DNA of 64,000 nt from Chrysaora quinquecirrha (GCA_014526335.1 JACTAT010000027.1:1005285-1069284); one strand, 5' to 3'; shown: positions 1 through 12,747, numbered from the stretch's first letter. Made by a program: numbers and translations. The notes: generated by a model not told the origin, from the letters alone.

Positions 1-220
1 AACTAGTCAGAACATAGTTGAATGCAGATTTGAATGCGATTGATTTTAGTCGCCTGCGACTGATGCGAAAAAGTTGTTAGCTAATCGCAGAAGTAAAACA
101 TGCCCAACGTTCTTAAGTTTTAGCAGTCTGAGCCTCAATGTCATAAAATATATCTGTGTAAAAATATATCCTTGTCGGTCATGTTTTTCAAGCTTTCATT
201 TTTTTCTCTCTCTTTTCTAG

Positions 221-3200
221 GCAATGTTTGAAGTTATAACATCTGAGGCTTCTTATTTGAAAAGTCTGAGTATTTTGGTGAATACATTTATGAGTGAGTT
301 TATCATCAAACCATCTACGCCTCCTGAGGAGCAGCTGCTTGACAAACAGCAGTTTCACTTCTTATTTGGAGGACTTTCTACAATCAAAAGTGCAAGTGAA
401 AGGTGTGTTATGTTTATTTTACGTTTTATATGGTTGTTAGGAATTTTACACAGTTCTCTGTAATAGTAATTCCCAAGCAAAATAGTGCTTTTCAACGAAG
501 GCTTATGTGGACCTATGATATGATGGAACTAACACCGGCTAGTTGTAACTGCTAACTTCTTTCGACATGTCAAACAGCTGCAGAACTTATAGGAAACAAT
601 TCAGTTCAATTTTTTGTAGAATACAACTCAAGTTTACAAAGCTACGCAATGTGATTTAGAAAATAAGTCATGTATTCTGCGAGACCCGAGAAGGCATTGC
701 TTATCTAGTTCGAGCTGCAAATTGAAAAGCTAAGGAAAATAAAAAGTAATTTATACAAAGGCTTTAAAGAAAAACAACGTCGACAGCTTTGGTGTATTTA
801 GACTGCTAAGGGTCTAAGATACACAAAAATATCAAAACCGTTCAGGTCGGCTGCGACTAACGGGAAACAGTTGTCAACTAATCGCAAAAGTAGAACATGC
901 CCAACTGTCTGGAACTGTGCACTGACTGGTTAGCGTCAAAAGGAACTAGTTGCCAGAGCGCTTATGCCAGTTGCGAGAAATTTGTCCCGAAAATCGCCGA
1001 TTAGCAGTAGGCAACTAGTTTTGAGTGTTCGCAATGTCAACATAAGCTTGGCTTTACAAATCTCCTAGTACAGCTTTTAAGAATAGCAAGAAGCTAGCAA
1101 TTTAGACCCTGCTTCAACCATAGTCTATAGCTTGATATCCATAACTATTTTACTGGTAAATATCTATTTTAGGTTTCTGCACAGTCTACGTGTAAGACAG
1201 GAAGAAAACTTCATAATTTCATCAATAAGTGACATCGTACATGATTATGTAAGTAGTTTCTGCTGTATTTTTACCTTGTAGTGAATACGTTATTCAAGCT
1301 GTAGTAGATCCTGTACAACCGCTTAAGTTAAACCTTCATCGAACCCACCTTTTCAACTTGACGGCTTAACTCGTTTAAGTTTTTACGAGATTTCTTGCAA
1401 TTTTCGGCGCGAAATTCGGATACAGCACATAAGAAAAATTAGAAGCAGATTTTCGTATTCGTTTTCTTTTTGGTTTCAATTTTATCTTGATAAAACGGTT
1501 GCTAGTTTTTAAGAGATTTTGTCAGGAAAGTGTTACGGGGTGAAATTTTGCACCCCAGCCATCAATCGTTCCAACTCTTTACACCCCAATCGTTAATTGT
1601 GGCCAAACCCCTTATTTTGAAAACATTGTTTATTGATGAAACAAAAGCCACAAAGGCTGGAAGTGGAAAATTTACAGTTTGACCAAATAATTCAGCCTTA
1701 TGTCGACCTACGATACGATAGAACTAACGCCAACTTGTTGTAACGACTAACTTACAGTATATTGACATGTCAACAACTGGTCATAACTTACAGGATACAA
1801 TTGATCGCAGTCGTAAGAGCACTGACGTTGACTGCAATTGACAGGAATGAGTTGTCAGCTAATCGCTGAAGTAGAGCATGGCCAACTTTCCCAAAATGTG
1901 CGCCGACTAGTTGTCATCAAAAGGGAACTAGTTGCCTAAATTCTTATGTCGACAGGTCATTCACGATAAATTAGGTCCAAAATCGCCTATAAGCGGTCGG
2001 CAACTAGTCCTTATAGTGCGCAATGTCGACATAGGCCTGGCTTTAGTAGTTGCTGAATCTGTATTTGGTGTCAAAATTAACATAAACTTTTTTTTTAATA
2101 AGCAACTTGACTTTCGTCCAGCCCTCAAAGTTGCTTAAAATTTAAGACATTTCAGCCCTCAAAGTTGCTTAAACGTTGCTTAAAATTTTTGTACCTACTA
2201 ACCACTCCTGACTTCTCGAGTCAAAATCGTCATCTGTTCAAGCCTATAACATGACTTTTGGGAGACAGGAAGTGGAAAAACGTTAGCTAACGAACTTCAA
2301 CATGCAAAACATAAGAACGAACAACAATTTCCTAACAACAAGAAAGAGAATAAGCTTGGTTGTTTGACTTCTTAGTTGCTTACAGTAATTCAATTGAGCC
2401 CTAAAGTTGCTTAATGTTAAGGTCAGTTCAGCCCTAGTTGCTTATTGAGCGGTTGCTTATTAAAAAAAAAGCGTATAGAAATTTCCAGAATTCAATTAAC
2501 AAAGCTGTTGTTGAAAATTGTAACTATTGAGCATCGTGTTATTGTAGGCTGTGAAACATTTTGCATGCTACGTGAAATATTGTTCGAACCAAGTTTATCA
2601 AGAAAGGACTCTCAGGGCATTGATGTGAGTAGGTTTTTCGTTATCAAAGATCTTTCAACTAAATTTTGACCTTGTTTCACCAAACACGCCTGACTGTAAC
2701 GAGCTTTAAATGTATTTTACTCAATTTTACTTTACTTGGATTGCGAGTATTAGCAGAAACATCTTTGGATTACTGGAAAGTTTTTTTCTTTTGACACTTC
2801 TCAGAATATTAACGCCTGAAACAGACCAAAACACTTGAATATTAAGGCGGAATTTATACCTGGATGTGGATCGAAATGCATCAATCTTGAAAGTGGAGGT
2901 GCATTGGTGGTTTTGTTGTTGAACATCATTCAGCTTGCGGAAAATAGTGGGAAAATAAATAGCATAAATCGTAGAGTTCAAGCAAGAAAACGAACTATTT
3001 CTGTCCACACAGCTGGCCTTTTGTTTGATGTGGGCAGGTTCCAAAACCCTAAATGAGACTTTACCAAATATGGTGTTCGAAACACAATACCAATTCAGCT
3101 TCACTTCTCTGATTGGTGCAATTTGATCCGCATCTGGGGTCTCCCTCACTTTCCTTTATTTTCACGGAATGGTGGACCTTTGGAGAAGGATATTAAGAAA

Positions 3201-6200
3201 TAGTCTGAGGGCAAGTCTACATCTTGTTATAAATTCTGCCGCAGTCATTTGTTTCGGTCTGTTTCTGATGTTTATACTCTGAGGAGTGTCAAACAAAAAT
3301 ATTTGCTTATGGCCAAAGATTCTTCCGCTATTTCTCTCAATTTTGAAGTTTTGTACAACTCTAAGAATTTTCTTTTATTATGATTTAATTAGACTTGAAG
3401 GTAGCTATTGATTGCAGCTTTCGATTGGTTTCTTCTGCAACTAAACCGTAATCTTTCTTTTTTTTTTATTTGCTTTATTTTTTATTTTAATGCTTTTTGT
3501 TTCCTTTTCAGAAATGAAAACACAGCTTTTTGTGAAGCTCTTGGTAAACTTGAATCTTCTCCAAAATCCCAAGGATTATCAATGCAATCATTTCTTATGC
3601 TTCCAATGCAGAGAATCACCCGGCTTCCGCTTCTGTTAGACGTAAGTACTGTTTTAGGGTATTTACTAAAGTTCTGGAAGTTTTTTTTCAAAATTATGAC
3701 CGTCACGAAAGAATGAAAAATTGAGGGATTGGGAATTGTTTTTTTACATTTACTTTTTTTCATAGGCTATTTGTCATCATTGTGAACCTGGAAGTGATGA
3801 GTTTTGCAGCACCAATGCAGCCCTTAATGCCATGCAAAAGGTATAGTATTTCCTCAATTTGAATTAAGTAAAACTCTTTGCATATCTTTTGTTACGTTAT
3901 TTTGCTTAGGTCATTGTTTGAAGTCGTTTAAGGTCCTGGCCAAACGATCATTTGTCAAGCATTTGAATTTTGCTTTTTAAACGCAATGTTTGACCGTTTG
4001 ACCAAACGCAAACATTGCTCCTCAAACATTTTATACACAACTTCAGTGTCAGGGGAAAAAGGCTTTTTAGTACCCCATATGATGTTTCCTCCTTACAGCG
4101 AAATTTTACAATTTTTATACAACTCTAGATTCTGAACATTGCAGTGCAAGTTCTGCTTGTCAGGTAATGTTTTCTGCCATGGCCAAACGGTCTAGCATTG
4201 GTTGTAAAACTAATCTCGAATGTTTGACTAACAATGTTTGATCGTTTGGGCAGGGCTTAGAAAGCCTTCCAGAGGGTAGGATATACAGCAGCTGCATATG
4301 AAATTCCATTTGGAGAATATACTTGCAAATTCCTTAATCTTCATTGCAGGCTATTTTAAGTACTCAAAACGTCAAAATGTAAAGAAAATCTCAGTAATGA
4401 ACCGTTGTTTTGTATCTTTAAAAGACTAAATTTGGCCTGAATGTTGCATCATAATCTTCTGTTTGATTCAGGTGGTTAAGGAATGCAATGAAGGAGCTAG
4501 GAAAATGGAACGAATTGAAGAAATGTATTTTATCCAACAAATGTTATCGTTTAAAATAAAGGTGAGATTATATTATCATGAATAATAATTTGCTTTGATG
4601 TTTGATGCCAATGACATTTGATGCTAGGTGACTGTTGCTTTCAAATAGCTAAACAATTAGTAGCTAAACAATTTTTGGGGCGAAGTGCAAAAAATCATCT
4701 TTAATTCTTTGTTTCCTGTTTTTGAAACACATTAATGTGTAGAATGCATCTTGAGTCATGATGAGAATTTTGAGCATCTTGCATCATTTTGAGCTATATC
4801 TTTTCGTGGATCTAAGCTCTGGAGCCACCTTCAGCGCGATGTTAAATAGGCACCCTCACTCGCCACTTTTAAGATTAGATTGAAAAATACTACTAACAAG
4901 TAATTTTAGAAATGTATTGCACTAGTGTTTATCTTTTAATTCTGTAGAAGCTATAATCACTGCCCCCTGAAAAGCAGTTATCATGTAACTGACGGAGCTA
5001 CCGTGAATAAATGAATAAAAATGAATGAATGAATAAAGTGATCTACCGTGCATTTTGTTTTCCTTTTAGCCAATTCCTATCGTATCTTCATCAAGATGGT
5101 TGCTAAGACGTGGTGAACTTGCTTGTTTAGAAGACGAGAAGAAATTAAAAAGTCCTTTTAGAACTCTTCTAAGAGGCGGAAAATATTATCGAATCTACTT
5201 ATTTCTTTTTACGGATCTTCTGCTGGTTACAAAAATGAAAAGGTATCGTTTTATTTATTTTGCTCTAGGTTTAGTTAGCATTTACTTTTAATGTTACTTT
5301 TTCCTTCTTTGTATTTTATTTTTTATTTACTTTTTACTTCTAACAGTGGCATAACGGAGACACTATGCTGGGACGGAGAAGCAAAGTAGGCCCTTGAAGG
5401 GAAGAGGGCTCGCAGTCGTGGGAAAATTTTTTAAACATGCCTTTTAAAACCTTGAAAAAATTCACGTTACGTGTCCCCTGGTTAGTGCCTGTTTAAAGGG
5501 TGGCCTTAAGATGACTTTAAGCATCGTATGACCACAAAGGACACAGCACGAAAAGTTTATGGGGGCCCATTTCGTTGAGAACTAAGGGAGCCAAAACTAC
5601 GTTAGCGCAACTGCTTCTATATTAAACAGTAAAAACCCGCCACTAAGAAACTAGTTTTTTGAAACTAGCTTGACAGTTTCTTATAGAGTAGAGTAGGAAA
5701 AAATTTATGGTTGCCCAGTTTGTTATAAGTTCACTAACAGACTATAACATAGCTGTTCTTCTTTCGGGTGGCTTCAGCTTCTTAGCTGCAATTTTTACTT
5801 TTATAGCATAAAAGCAGAGGTTTTTGGGGCCAACCCAAAAGGTTTAATTTTTCCGCCATGTTGTCTGGAAGACTTCAAAACATGCGATGAAGTCAACAAG
5901 CATCCATTGCTTCATGCAGACACACATAAGACAAAGCTTATTGATGGAACCGGCAACTCTGACATGAATGGAACCTTAGTGTTCCCAGTGGGATCAATGG
6001 GAAGAAATGGGTTAAGAAAATGCCCTCTTGCCTATTGTCCTTCTTATTTTTCCCTTTCATACTTTCATTGTCCCTCTCTTTTCTCTCTACATTCGCTTCT
6101 ACTCTTTTTTTTCTATTTGTAGCGAAGATAGCTTCAAAGTCGTTGACTACTGTTCAAGAAGTATGTTAAGAATCGATGATGTCCATACGCCAACTGGTGA

Positions 6201-6623
6201 TACATTAAAGCCAAATGCACAAGGCATTCCCTCGAGCAAACATATGTTCACCATAATTCTACTAGAAAATCATCGAGAGAAAACAACGAGATATATATGT
6301 CTGGCTGAAACAGAGTAAGTTCTGAACTTTTCATTTTGCTTCTTTATTTTTCATTTCTTCATTGACCATTTGTATGCTTTTGTGAAAGCTGGCTTCAAGT
6401 TGCAAAAGATGTCAAAAGGTGACCATGGCATGTAGTTTCCTTTTGCTTTTGCCTGGAATTACGGAAATCTGGCGGCTCTCATCACCTTTCTTGGTGAGCT
6501 TGACCTTTGTGGAATCGAACCCATAGTCATAGACTCGCACACTGCTTAGCAATTCTCATCATCATCATCATCAAATTCGTCATCAACGTAATCATCAACA
6601 TCATTATCATCATCATCATCAGG

Positions 6624-6655
<32 letters not shown>

Positions 6656-8623
6656 TATCATCATCCACATTATCTTTTCATCATTAACGACATCATCAAC
6701 ATCATTATCATCATCATCAACGTCGTCATCCTCGTCAACATCATGATCATCATGATCATCATCATCATTATCTACGTCATTATCATTTTCATCACAATCA
6801 GCATCGTGATCATGATTATCATCAACGTCACAATCATAATCATCATCAACATCATTGTTATCATCAACATCGTCATCATTGTAATCAACATCATCAACAT
6901 CATCATCACCTTTCTCGTATTAGAATGCAAACCTTATGCATGTGGTAAAAAAAATCAAACAATGCGTATTCTACAACAACCCAAAAATCTTTTTGTGCAC
7001 CACACCTCAAGCTGACCACATTTTAATGTACTGTATGTTTACTTTCTTTTTTCTATAGAACAGAAAAGATCAGATGGATGGAAGCAATGCAACCAAAACA
7101 AAAAAGCCAGAACGATGGTGAAAAAATATATGAAGAATGGGGTAAGAAAATTATACATGAGTTTCATTGGTAGTCAATAAGAAGAAAGTTTTCGAATGGA
7201 AGAATTTGAAATACCTGAAGCAAGGTACAGGGCGAACTGGGAGCACTAGGAAAGTTCTTGCATCCTTTGGCCAGTGGTCGCTCACCCCTATTTTCCAATG
7301 TTGCTGAGATCAATGTTTGTGTCTGGAAACAATGAAATAAATAAGTACATTTTACTGAAACAATAGCAGCCCAATAACTGGCACTGTCTGCCACAGCCCT
7401 TGGCTTTTTACGCTTATTTTCAACAAATTTACTACCTTGCCACTTGCCAGTTTTTTCTAGTCAATAAGAGTTCCTTTTCTCACTTAGACTCCCCCACAAA
7501 TCTTATTAATCATCTTGCTCTAACCTATCGGTGTTGAAAACCCAAGAGCTGATCGATGTTAAAACTTATGCAAAAATGTATCATGTTTGATTCGTGCAGT
7601 TTGGTATATATTCTGCCCTAGTTTTTAAGCCTATTTCTGACAATTATACTTGATGTATCAGCTGTATAAAAAGCTTTTTAAGTCTGTCAAAAGGTGCTTT
7701 CATCACAATCTTTAAATTTTAAACTTAAAGCCTATTCTCATGTTTTTGTAGATTGTCCGCAAGTTCGTGCAGTTCATGCTTATCATTCAGAACAGCCGGA
7801 CGAACTGACGATGCAAGAAGGTGACGTCATCAAAGTATTACGAAAACTCCCGGATGGTAAGTTTGTAATGGTGTCATGTTTTGCATAGTTTTGCCATCAT
7901 CTTACATGAAGCATGTAAAGAGGCTGTCAAAAGCTCTAGCTTCATAGCCTTCGTAGCGAAAGATCAAAACACTTATTACAGCCTTATAAAGCGAAACATC
8001 CAAAACATAAGGTGGTGTGTTATCTGTGTGCGAGCACTGGTTATAGCTACCTTAGCTATGTTTGTTGATTCTTTTTAAATTTGCCAAATGGAGAATTGTT
8101 TAAAGCTTAAGATTTTAAACAAAAAGATCTTGTATGTTTCTTGTATGTATGTAGATCGTGTAATCCAGCTGACTCATGGTGTCAGAAGCTCAGTGTGGTC
8201 AGGGTTCGAGCCCAGTCACGGTAGCGTCACAGCCAGGGTCGAGGTCTCGATTAGTTAACCTACTACCGAGATCCTAGCAACTAGCGCTAAAACACCATTT
8301 CACCTTCACCTTCACCTTCTCGTGAAAATGGGGTCTAGTCATTTTTCTAGCACGGTGCGAATCGTGCGCCATGTCTGAAATAGTCTGTAGTCGGCCCTGC
8401 ATCTAATAGGGTGTGCATTTTAATTCAATATTGAACTGAATTGTACTTTGATTTCAGGTTGGTATGAAGGTGTTCGTTTGACTGACGAAGAACAAGGATG
8501 GTTCCTGCTAATCATACTGAAGAAATTCACAGTGAACATACTCGTGCAAGGAACTTAATGCAAAGATATAGACTGCTAAATAATGCTACTCTTGCACTGT
8601 CAAAAGGAATCCTCCGTGAGTAA
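221..8623 (+). CDS. Ephexin-like Rho guanine nucleotide exchange factor (DH-PH-SH3), 3' part
   Basis: This gene encodes a Dbl-family exchange factor that would load GTP onto Rho-type GTPases at the membrane or cytoskeleton. By-eye exons: 221-402, 1173-1248, 2548-2624, 3512-3641, 3766-3840, 4472-4561, 5070-5242, 6123-6314, 7059-7141, 7752-7856 and 8458-8623, all with GT..AG borders and matching phases. The joined product of about 450 residues opens with a DH domain (FEVITSEASYLKSL; later YCSNQVYQERTL and SFLMLPMQRITRLPLLLD). A PH domain follows (WLLRRGELACL; YLFLFTDLLLVTK; IRWMEAMQ), then a C-terminal SH3 (VRAVHAYHSEQPDELTMQEGDVI; GWYEGVRL). Domain order and wording fit the ephexin group (NGEF/ARHGEF5/15/16/19/26); I cannot tell which member. 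The N-terminal exons lie before the window. In the last exon one base seems to be missing near 8504-8506: as written the frame stops at 8558-8560, whereas the +1 frame gives the expected family C-terminus ending at 8621-8623. This is either a sequencing or assembly error or a real truncating allele. Confidence 0.9.
403..1172. mobile_element. Palindromic MITE in RhoGEF intron (about 498-1055)
   Basis: The intron holds a non-coding element starting near GGCTTATGTGGACC (500) and ending near CAATGTCAACATAAGC (1030-1050). The ends are rough inverted repeats. The inner parts (GACATGTCAA, GCTAATCGC, GGAACTAGTTG) match the element at about 1695-2045 and a fragment at 30-120. No coding potential is seen. 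Confidence 0.5.
1695..2050. mobile_element. Palindromic MITE, second copy of the same family
   Basis: The left end reads GCCTTATGTCGACCTACG and the right end CAATGTCGACATAGGC, an inverted pair. Internal words GACATGTCAA, AGCTAATCGC and GGAACTAGTTGCC are shared with the copy near 498-1055. It lies in the intron between RhoGEF exons 1173-1248 and 2548-2624 and has no reading frame of note. Confidence 0.55.
2087..2472. mobile_element. T-rich-ended MITE, AAGCAAC word family
   Basis: The left end is a T run followed by AATAAGCAAC. The right end is GTTGCTTATT followed by an A run, so the termini are inverted repeats. GTTGCTTA recurs inside, usually next to CAGCCCT. This is the same word family as the elements at 37156-37640 and 61787-62036. 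It lies in a RhoGEF intron. Confidence 0.6.
3932..4257. mobile_element. CAAACATTG-word palindromic MITE, degenerate copy
   Basis: The ends read GGTCCTGGCCAAACGATC and GATCGTTTGGGCAGGGCT, an imperfect inverted repeat, flanked by TTA-like trinucleotides. Inside are repeated CAAACATTG and CAATGTTTGA words in both orientations. Better preserved members lie at 23383-23833 and 24083-24360. It sits inside a RhoGEF intron. Confidence 0.6.
4814..4903 (+). pseudogene. LINE reverse transcriptase C-terminal remnant
   Basis: The frame reads LWSHLQRDVK, a stop, then APSLATFKIRLKN. This is the usual tail of non-LTR retrotransposon reverse transcriptases (LW..L....K.A.S...FK..LK). It contains an in-frame stop and lies in a RhoGEF intron. 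A GAATAAAT-type simple repeat at about 5000-5037 fits a CR1/L2-like 3' end; that assignment is inference. A related remnant lies at 22247-22375. Confidence 0.55.
5243..6122. other. RhoGEF intron without recognisable genes
   Basis: This is an 880-bp intron between two PH-domain exons. It has short GAAACTAG-type repeats near 5640-5690 but no reading frame or element I can name. Confidence 0.4.
6551..6925. repeat. Imperfect (ATC)n/(TCA)n microsatellite in RhoGEF intron
   Basis: About 375 bp of near-uninterrupted ATCATC trinucleotides with ATT/GTC/AAC variants. The Ile-rich open frames across it arise from the repeat. A similar tract lies at 11535-11970 in the DJ-1 intron. Confidence 0.9.
8153..8330 (+). 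mobile_element. tRNA-derived SINE, copy 1
   Basis: The sequence shares GTGTAATCCAGCTGACTC, the B-box-like GGTTCGAGCCC, GGTAGCGTCACAGCCAGGG and the tail CACCATTTCACC with the copy at 18284-18450. Here the tail extends into CACCTT repeats. The 5' end of the tRNA-like head is shorter than in the second copy. It lies in the last RhoGEF intron. Confidence 0.7.
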
Positions 8624-8924
8624 AAATGTGGACATCCAAATGGTGAGGTCTCGATATTTGTAAATTATACTGTTTTATAATGCGATAACGGTAAGGCCCG
8701 GTGTTAAAGGCCCTGGTAAAGTCTAGTTCACTAGGTCTTTTGGGTAGTCGTAAGCGTCATCGAGAAAACTTAAGATTTAAATGATCGAAGGTGGACACCA
8801 TTTGCGGTGAATCTTACGACCCTAACGGCCCAGTCGTTAGAAAAATTCTATCTCAGGGCCCAAAAGATCAACACTTGAAAACTTTAATACCGTATATTTC
8901 CTTGACTAAGCGCCCGACTAAGTG

Positions 8925-9192
8925 CTCAGGGCCCTTTAAAAATTTTTGCTCAAACATTTGTAATTTGCTTATCAAGCAAAACGTTTGACCGTTCGGCCGG
9001 TTCGGCCACATCGCAAAAAATTGCTCCTCCAACAGTTTTTCCTTGTTAAAGCATTAAATGTCTTAAGATTTTCAAAAACATTGCCGAGAGAAATCTGCTT
9101 GTCGAGCAATGTTTGTACTGTGGCCAAACGGTCAAACATTGCTTGTAAACTTAAATGTTTGACCAACAATGTTTGATCGTTTGGCCAGGGTC
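8925..9192. mobile_element. CAAACATTG-word palindromic MITE, partial
   Basis: The core carries CTTATCAAGCAAAACGTTTGACCG and repeated CAATGTTTG words. The right end is GATCGTTTGGCCAGGG, the same terminus as the 23383-23833 element. The left end is worn. It lies 3' of the RhoGEF stop. Confidence 0.6.
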
Positions 9193-9584
9193 AATCCTTA
9201 GAGTGCCTTTTAAATACTATCCGAATTTCTCAGTATGCCATACGACAATTAAAGGAGGATTCTTAAGTTAAAAGGCAAATATTCACCCGAGAGGTAGCCT
9301 GGAATTTTATTAAATAATTTAAGTTGCTTTTTGTACTAAATTAAATATGCTTAACTTCTTCAGTTTAAAGGAGCAAATGTGATTTGACGATATATCTTCT
9401 TAGTGTTAAATATTATTACATTTTTTTAATAACTATAATAAAAATATTTAAATGCACTTCACAATCATCTTAAGCCTTAATATTCATCACTCTTCTTGTA
9501 CCGCTATTTTCAAACCTTTTTTTGTTTTTTTTTTCAATGTTATATGAGCCCTCGTAGGTTCGGACTCGTTTTCAATGAATACGT

Positions 9585-10265
9585 TACGATATCGATACAT
9601 CTTCATTTCATACCGTATTCTTTATTCTTGACATCTTTCTAATAACTTCCAGTATTACTTTAGTCCATTTCATAGTCCTTTTATTATAGCATCTTCATTG
9701 CATTCCATATTGGATATTCCATAGCTCCGTCACTGCATACCGCATTGATAATCATCTCCATTTTCTGGCATATTTATTAGGCCTCTTTATTTGATATATT
9801 ATTCATAGCACCTTCATTTCATACTGTATTTATTCATTAGCATCTTCATTTCATACTGTATCCATTGGCATCTTAATTTCATGCTGTATTCATTGGCACC
9901 TTCATTTCAAACTGTATTCATCAGCACCTTCATTCCATACTGTATTCATTAGCACCTTCATTCCATACCGTATTCATTAGCATATTCATTTCACACTGTT
10001 TTCTTTGGCATCTTCATTTCAAACTGTATTCCTTGGCATCTTCATTTCATACTGTATTCATTAGCACCTTCATTCCATACTGTATTCATTAGCGCCTTCA
10101 TTTCATACCGTATTCATTAGCATATTCATTTCACACTGTTTTCTTTGGCATCTTCATTTCATACTGTATTCATTGGCACCTTCATTTCATACTGTATTCA
10201 TTGGCATCTTCATTCCATACTGTATTCTTTAGCATCTCATTCCATACCCTATTCGTTAACGTCTT
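9585..10265. repeat. Minisatellite of about 31 bp, TTCATTTCATACTGTATTCA type
   Basis: Roughly twenty variable units built on CTTCATTTCATACTGTATTC plus ATTAGCAC/ATTGGCAT spacers. The reverse complement of the same unit forms the array at 41735-42440 inside the calbindin-like gene. No stable reading frame is present. Confidence 0.85.
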
Positions 10266-10269
10266 CACG

Positions 10270-11347
10270 ATAACGGTAAAAGGAGCCTTATTCGAAACCC
10301 CATTTCATTTTTTTTTTTGAAAGCGTACTGCAATATTGTCGACTTTACACGTGAATCATAATTTTAAGTTAATAATCTTTTATTATTTACATATCTTGAA
10401 ATTATTTTTGGGTCTTAAAAAGTAGTATTTTTATAGGTGAAAACTAATATTCTTTGTAGTATACTAATCAGTCGCTATTTGTGTCTTAAATTACCGATTG
10501 AATATCATGATTGGATGTAAATCATTTTTGTATTTTTATGATATTTAAAATAATACCAGTTAACGAAAGTTTTCTATTTTGTTTTGGACCGGTTTTGTAG
10601 AAACGTTAATCGCTTTCGTTACCAGCTGATGGCAAGAAAGAAACTCTTTCTCTTGCAAGAAGAATGCTGCACTCAAAAAGCTGAATAGTCTTTGAGTCGT
10701 TCGTACCTTGCTTCAAAATTTCCGTGAGAAGCGAAAACATTTTCGGATAAACTTTTCGTCTGACATCCCTTACAGTACAAAATGAAACCAAGACATTAAT
10801 CTGTGAATTTTTCCGAAAAGGCGAGAAAGCTTTAACTTTTTGCACAGTCTTGATTTACGTGAATACATACAAATGAATCTAGGAATTAATTCCCTAATAA
10901 TCAATTGCTTCATTCTTTTTCTGACGTTCACTATTCCAAGCATATGGGATAAAAAAGCCTTTTAAGGATGCTAAAAACAGTTTGCCGACTTTTTGCCCGT
11001 TTCCTTGTACTCTAAACATTCAGTTTGACTCAAAGCCTGTTTATAACTATAATCAAAAATTGCTCCGGACATCTGTTTTCCAGGTTATATCATTTCAAAA
11101 ATTCAAACTCTGACTTTCACATTGTATATCAAAATGACATAGCACAGCTACAAATACAATATTAATTCAGCACAACATTATTTTGGTAGCATTACAAAGT
11201 CTGCATCTAACGAAAATGCATAAAGTTTTGCATTTTTTGCCTGCTTAATGCAGGTTATTAGAAGCATGGTGTACCAGTTTTGGTAGTCAGGCTCAGCAGA
11301 TTTTCCAAGTTCAGCAGGTGAGCAGTAAATCATCTAGACTTCGAAAA
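10270..11347. other. Intergenic DNA between RhoGEF and DJ-1
   Basis: About 1.1 kb between convergent genes. It is AT-rich. I see one unremarkable 79-codon minus-strand frame (10606-10845) and nothing I can assign. Confidence 0.4.
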
Positions 11348-12747
11348 TTATTTCAGCAGCATAGGCTTTTTCATTTCAGCCACAACAGCATCTCCTTTTA
11401 ATTGTGCAACAATTGCCAAGGCAAAATCAAAAGCAGTCCCTGGTCCTCTGCTTGTTATCAAATTTCCATCCGTCACCACAGTTTCTTCTTGGTATTCATA
11501 ACCTGTGAGGGATTTTGGATAGATCAAACTGATTTGCTGTAGTGATCATCATAGTCATCATTATCGTAATCATCAAGATAATCATCATCATCATTCATAA
11601 CAACAATCATTCATTACCATAATCATCATCATAATCATAACAAACTTATCATCATCAAATCAATGATATCATCATCAATGTAACCATCAACATCATCATC
11701 AGCATCATCCTCAACATCATCATGATCATCATCCTCATCATCATCATCATCATCACAATCAATGCCATCATCAACATAATCACCATCATCATTGCAATTG
11801 CAATCATAAGCATCATCATAATCATAATTATCATCAACCTCACCATTATCATCATTATCAGAATCATCACCATCATCACCAACCATATCATAAGCATCAT
11901 CAATTTCGTCATTATCATCATCATCATCATTTACCACAACAGTCACCAAACCTCATCAACAATATCATAACCTTTCTTTGAAACACTCAACTTATTATGA
12001 CCCCCTACTCTTGAAAAAATCTATTTTTCTACCTGGAAATTTGTCTTTCACAGATGGGTGGGACGTGATTTTCTTGCCTTTTCCAATTCCATGAGATACA
12101 AGGGCAGTTGGTCCTAGAAACAATAAGACTTTGATGAAGATCTGAGGAAAAACATTTCAACAGTTGTAAGTTGAGATTAAAGCCCACAAACCTGCACAAA
12201 TAGCAGCAATGGTTTTTCCATCTTTTTCATGGGCACTGAGGACATCCTTCACTTCAGGAGACTAGAAAAAAATTCCCAGTGTTGTCACCACATTCTCAAT
12301 TTACAAGGCAAGGAAAGTTGTTCATAATTTTGCAAGGAAACGACTCAGTAATAAGCTTGAAATACATACTTTAGCAAGGTTATTTGCTCCTTCCAGGCCT
12401 CCAGGGAGGACTACAGCATCATAAGTACCCTGTTTAAATGAATTAGAGTAAAATTAAAAGGCAATAGGTGCAAGGGCTCTAAGCTTTAGGCAGCTTCAGG
12501 ACAGACACGCCCCCTTTCCATCCTGCAAAGAGTCAAAGACAACTCAAACAAGAACTTTTTTATATAAAGCAACACAGTGACTGCAAGCTCCTATATCAGT
12601 ATAAAAATTAATTTTACTGAAGAATTTGTATTCAATTGGTATTACTTTTTTCTTTGCTTCTTCTAAGCTTGTGTCAGGTTTCAGGAGAACACCTCGACTG
12701 CATTCTACGACATCTTTTCCATGCAGTCCAGCAACTGTCGTTTCAAT
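11348..12747 (-). CDS. PARK7: DJ-1/PARK7-like protein, first coding exon not found
   Basis: The product is a DJ-1/PfpI-superfamily protein, a redox-sensitive cytosolic/mitochondrial protein with reported deglycase and chaperone-like activities. Minus-strand exons in reading order: 12747-12646, 12429-12370, 12261-12192, 12113-12033, 11503-11348 (stop TAA at 11350-11348). All junctions are GT..AG and the phases agree. Visible landmarks are [15 protein letters not shown] with the Cys46-equivalent, [22 protein letters not shown] with the nucleophile-elbow cysteine (Cys106-equivalent), and the C-terminal [20 protein letters not shown]. The tail MKKPMLLK resembles vertebrate DJ-1. About 156 residues are covered of a usual ~189. 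The missing ~32 N-terminal residues, including the conserved glutamate near position 18, should lie upstream (above 12747). I found no match there; a 2.4-kb transposon-like element occupies 12957-15383. Intron 11504-12032 holds an ATC microsatellite. Confidence 0.9.
11535..11970. repeat. Imperfect (ATC)n microsatellite in DJ-1 intron
   Basis: About 435 bp of ATC/ATG-type trinucleotides between the last two DJ-1 exons. The Asp-rich and Met-rich minus-strand frames and the Ile-rich plus frame are products of the repeat. Confidence 0.9.

Noticed and set aside
2835..3149. A gene on either strand at 2727-3149
   Set aside because: Both frames lie in a RhoGEF intron, overlap antiparallel, and show no recognisable motif or splice pattern.
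6507..7015. Isoleucine-rich proteins
   Set aside because: Translations of the ATC microsatellite inside a RhoGEF intron.
10606..10845. A 79-codon minus-strand gene between RhoGEF and DJ-1
   Set aside because: No signal peptide, domain, splice partner or second copy to support it.
11635..11970. Aspartate-, methionine- and isoleucine-rich frames
   Set aside because: Translations of the ATC/GAT microsatellite inside a DJ-1 intron.
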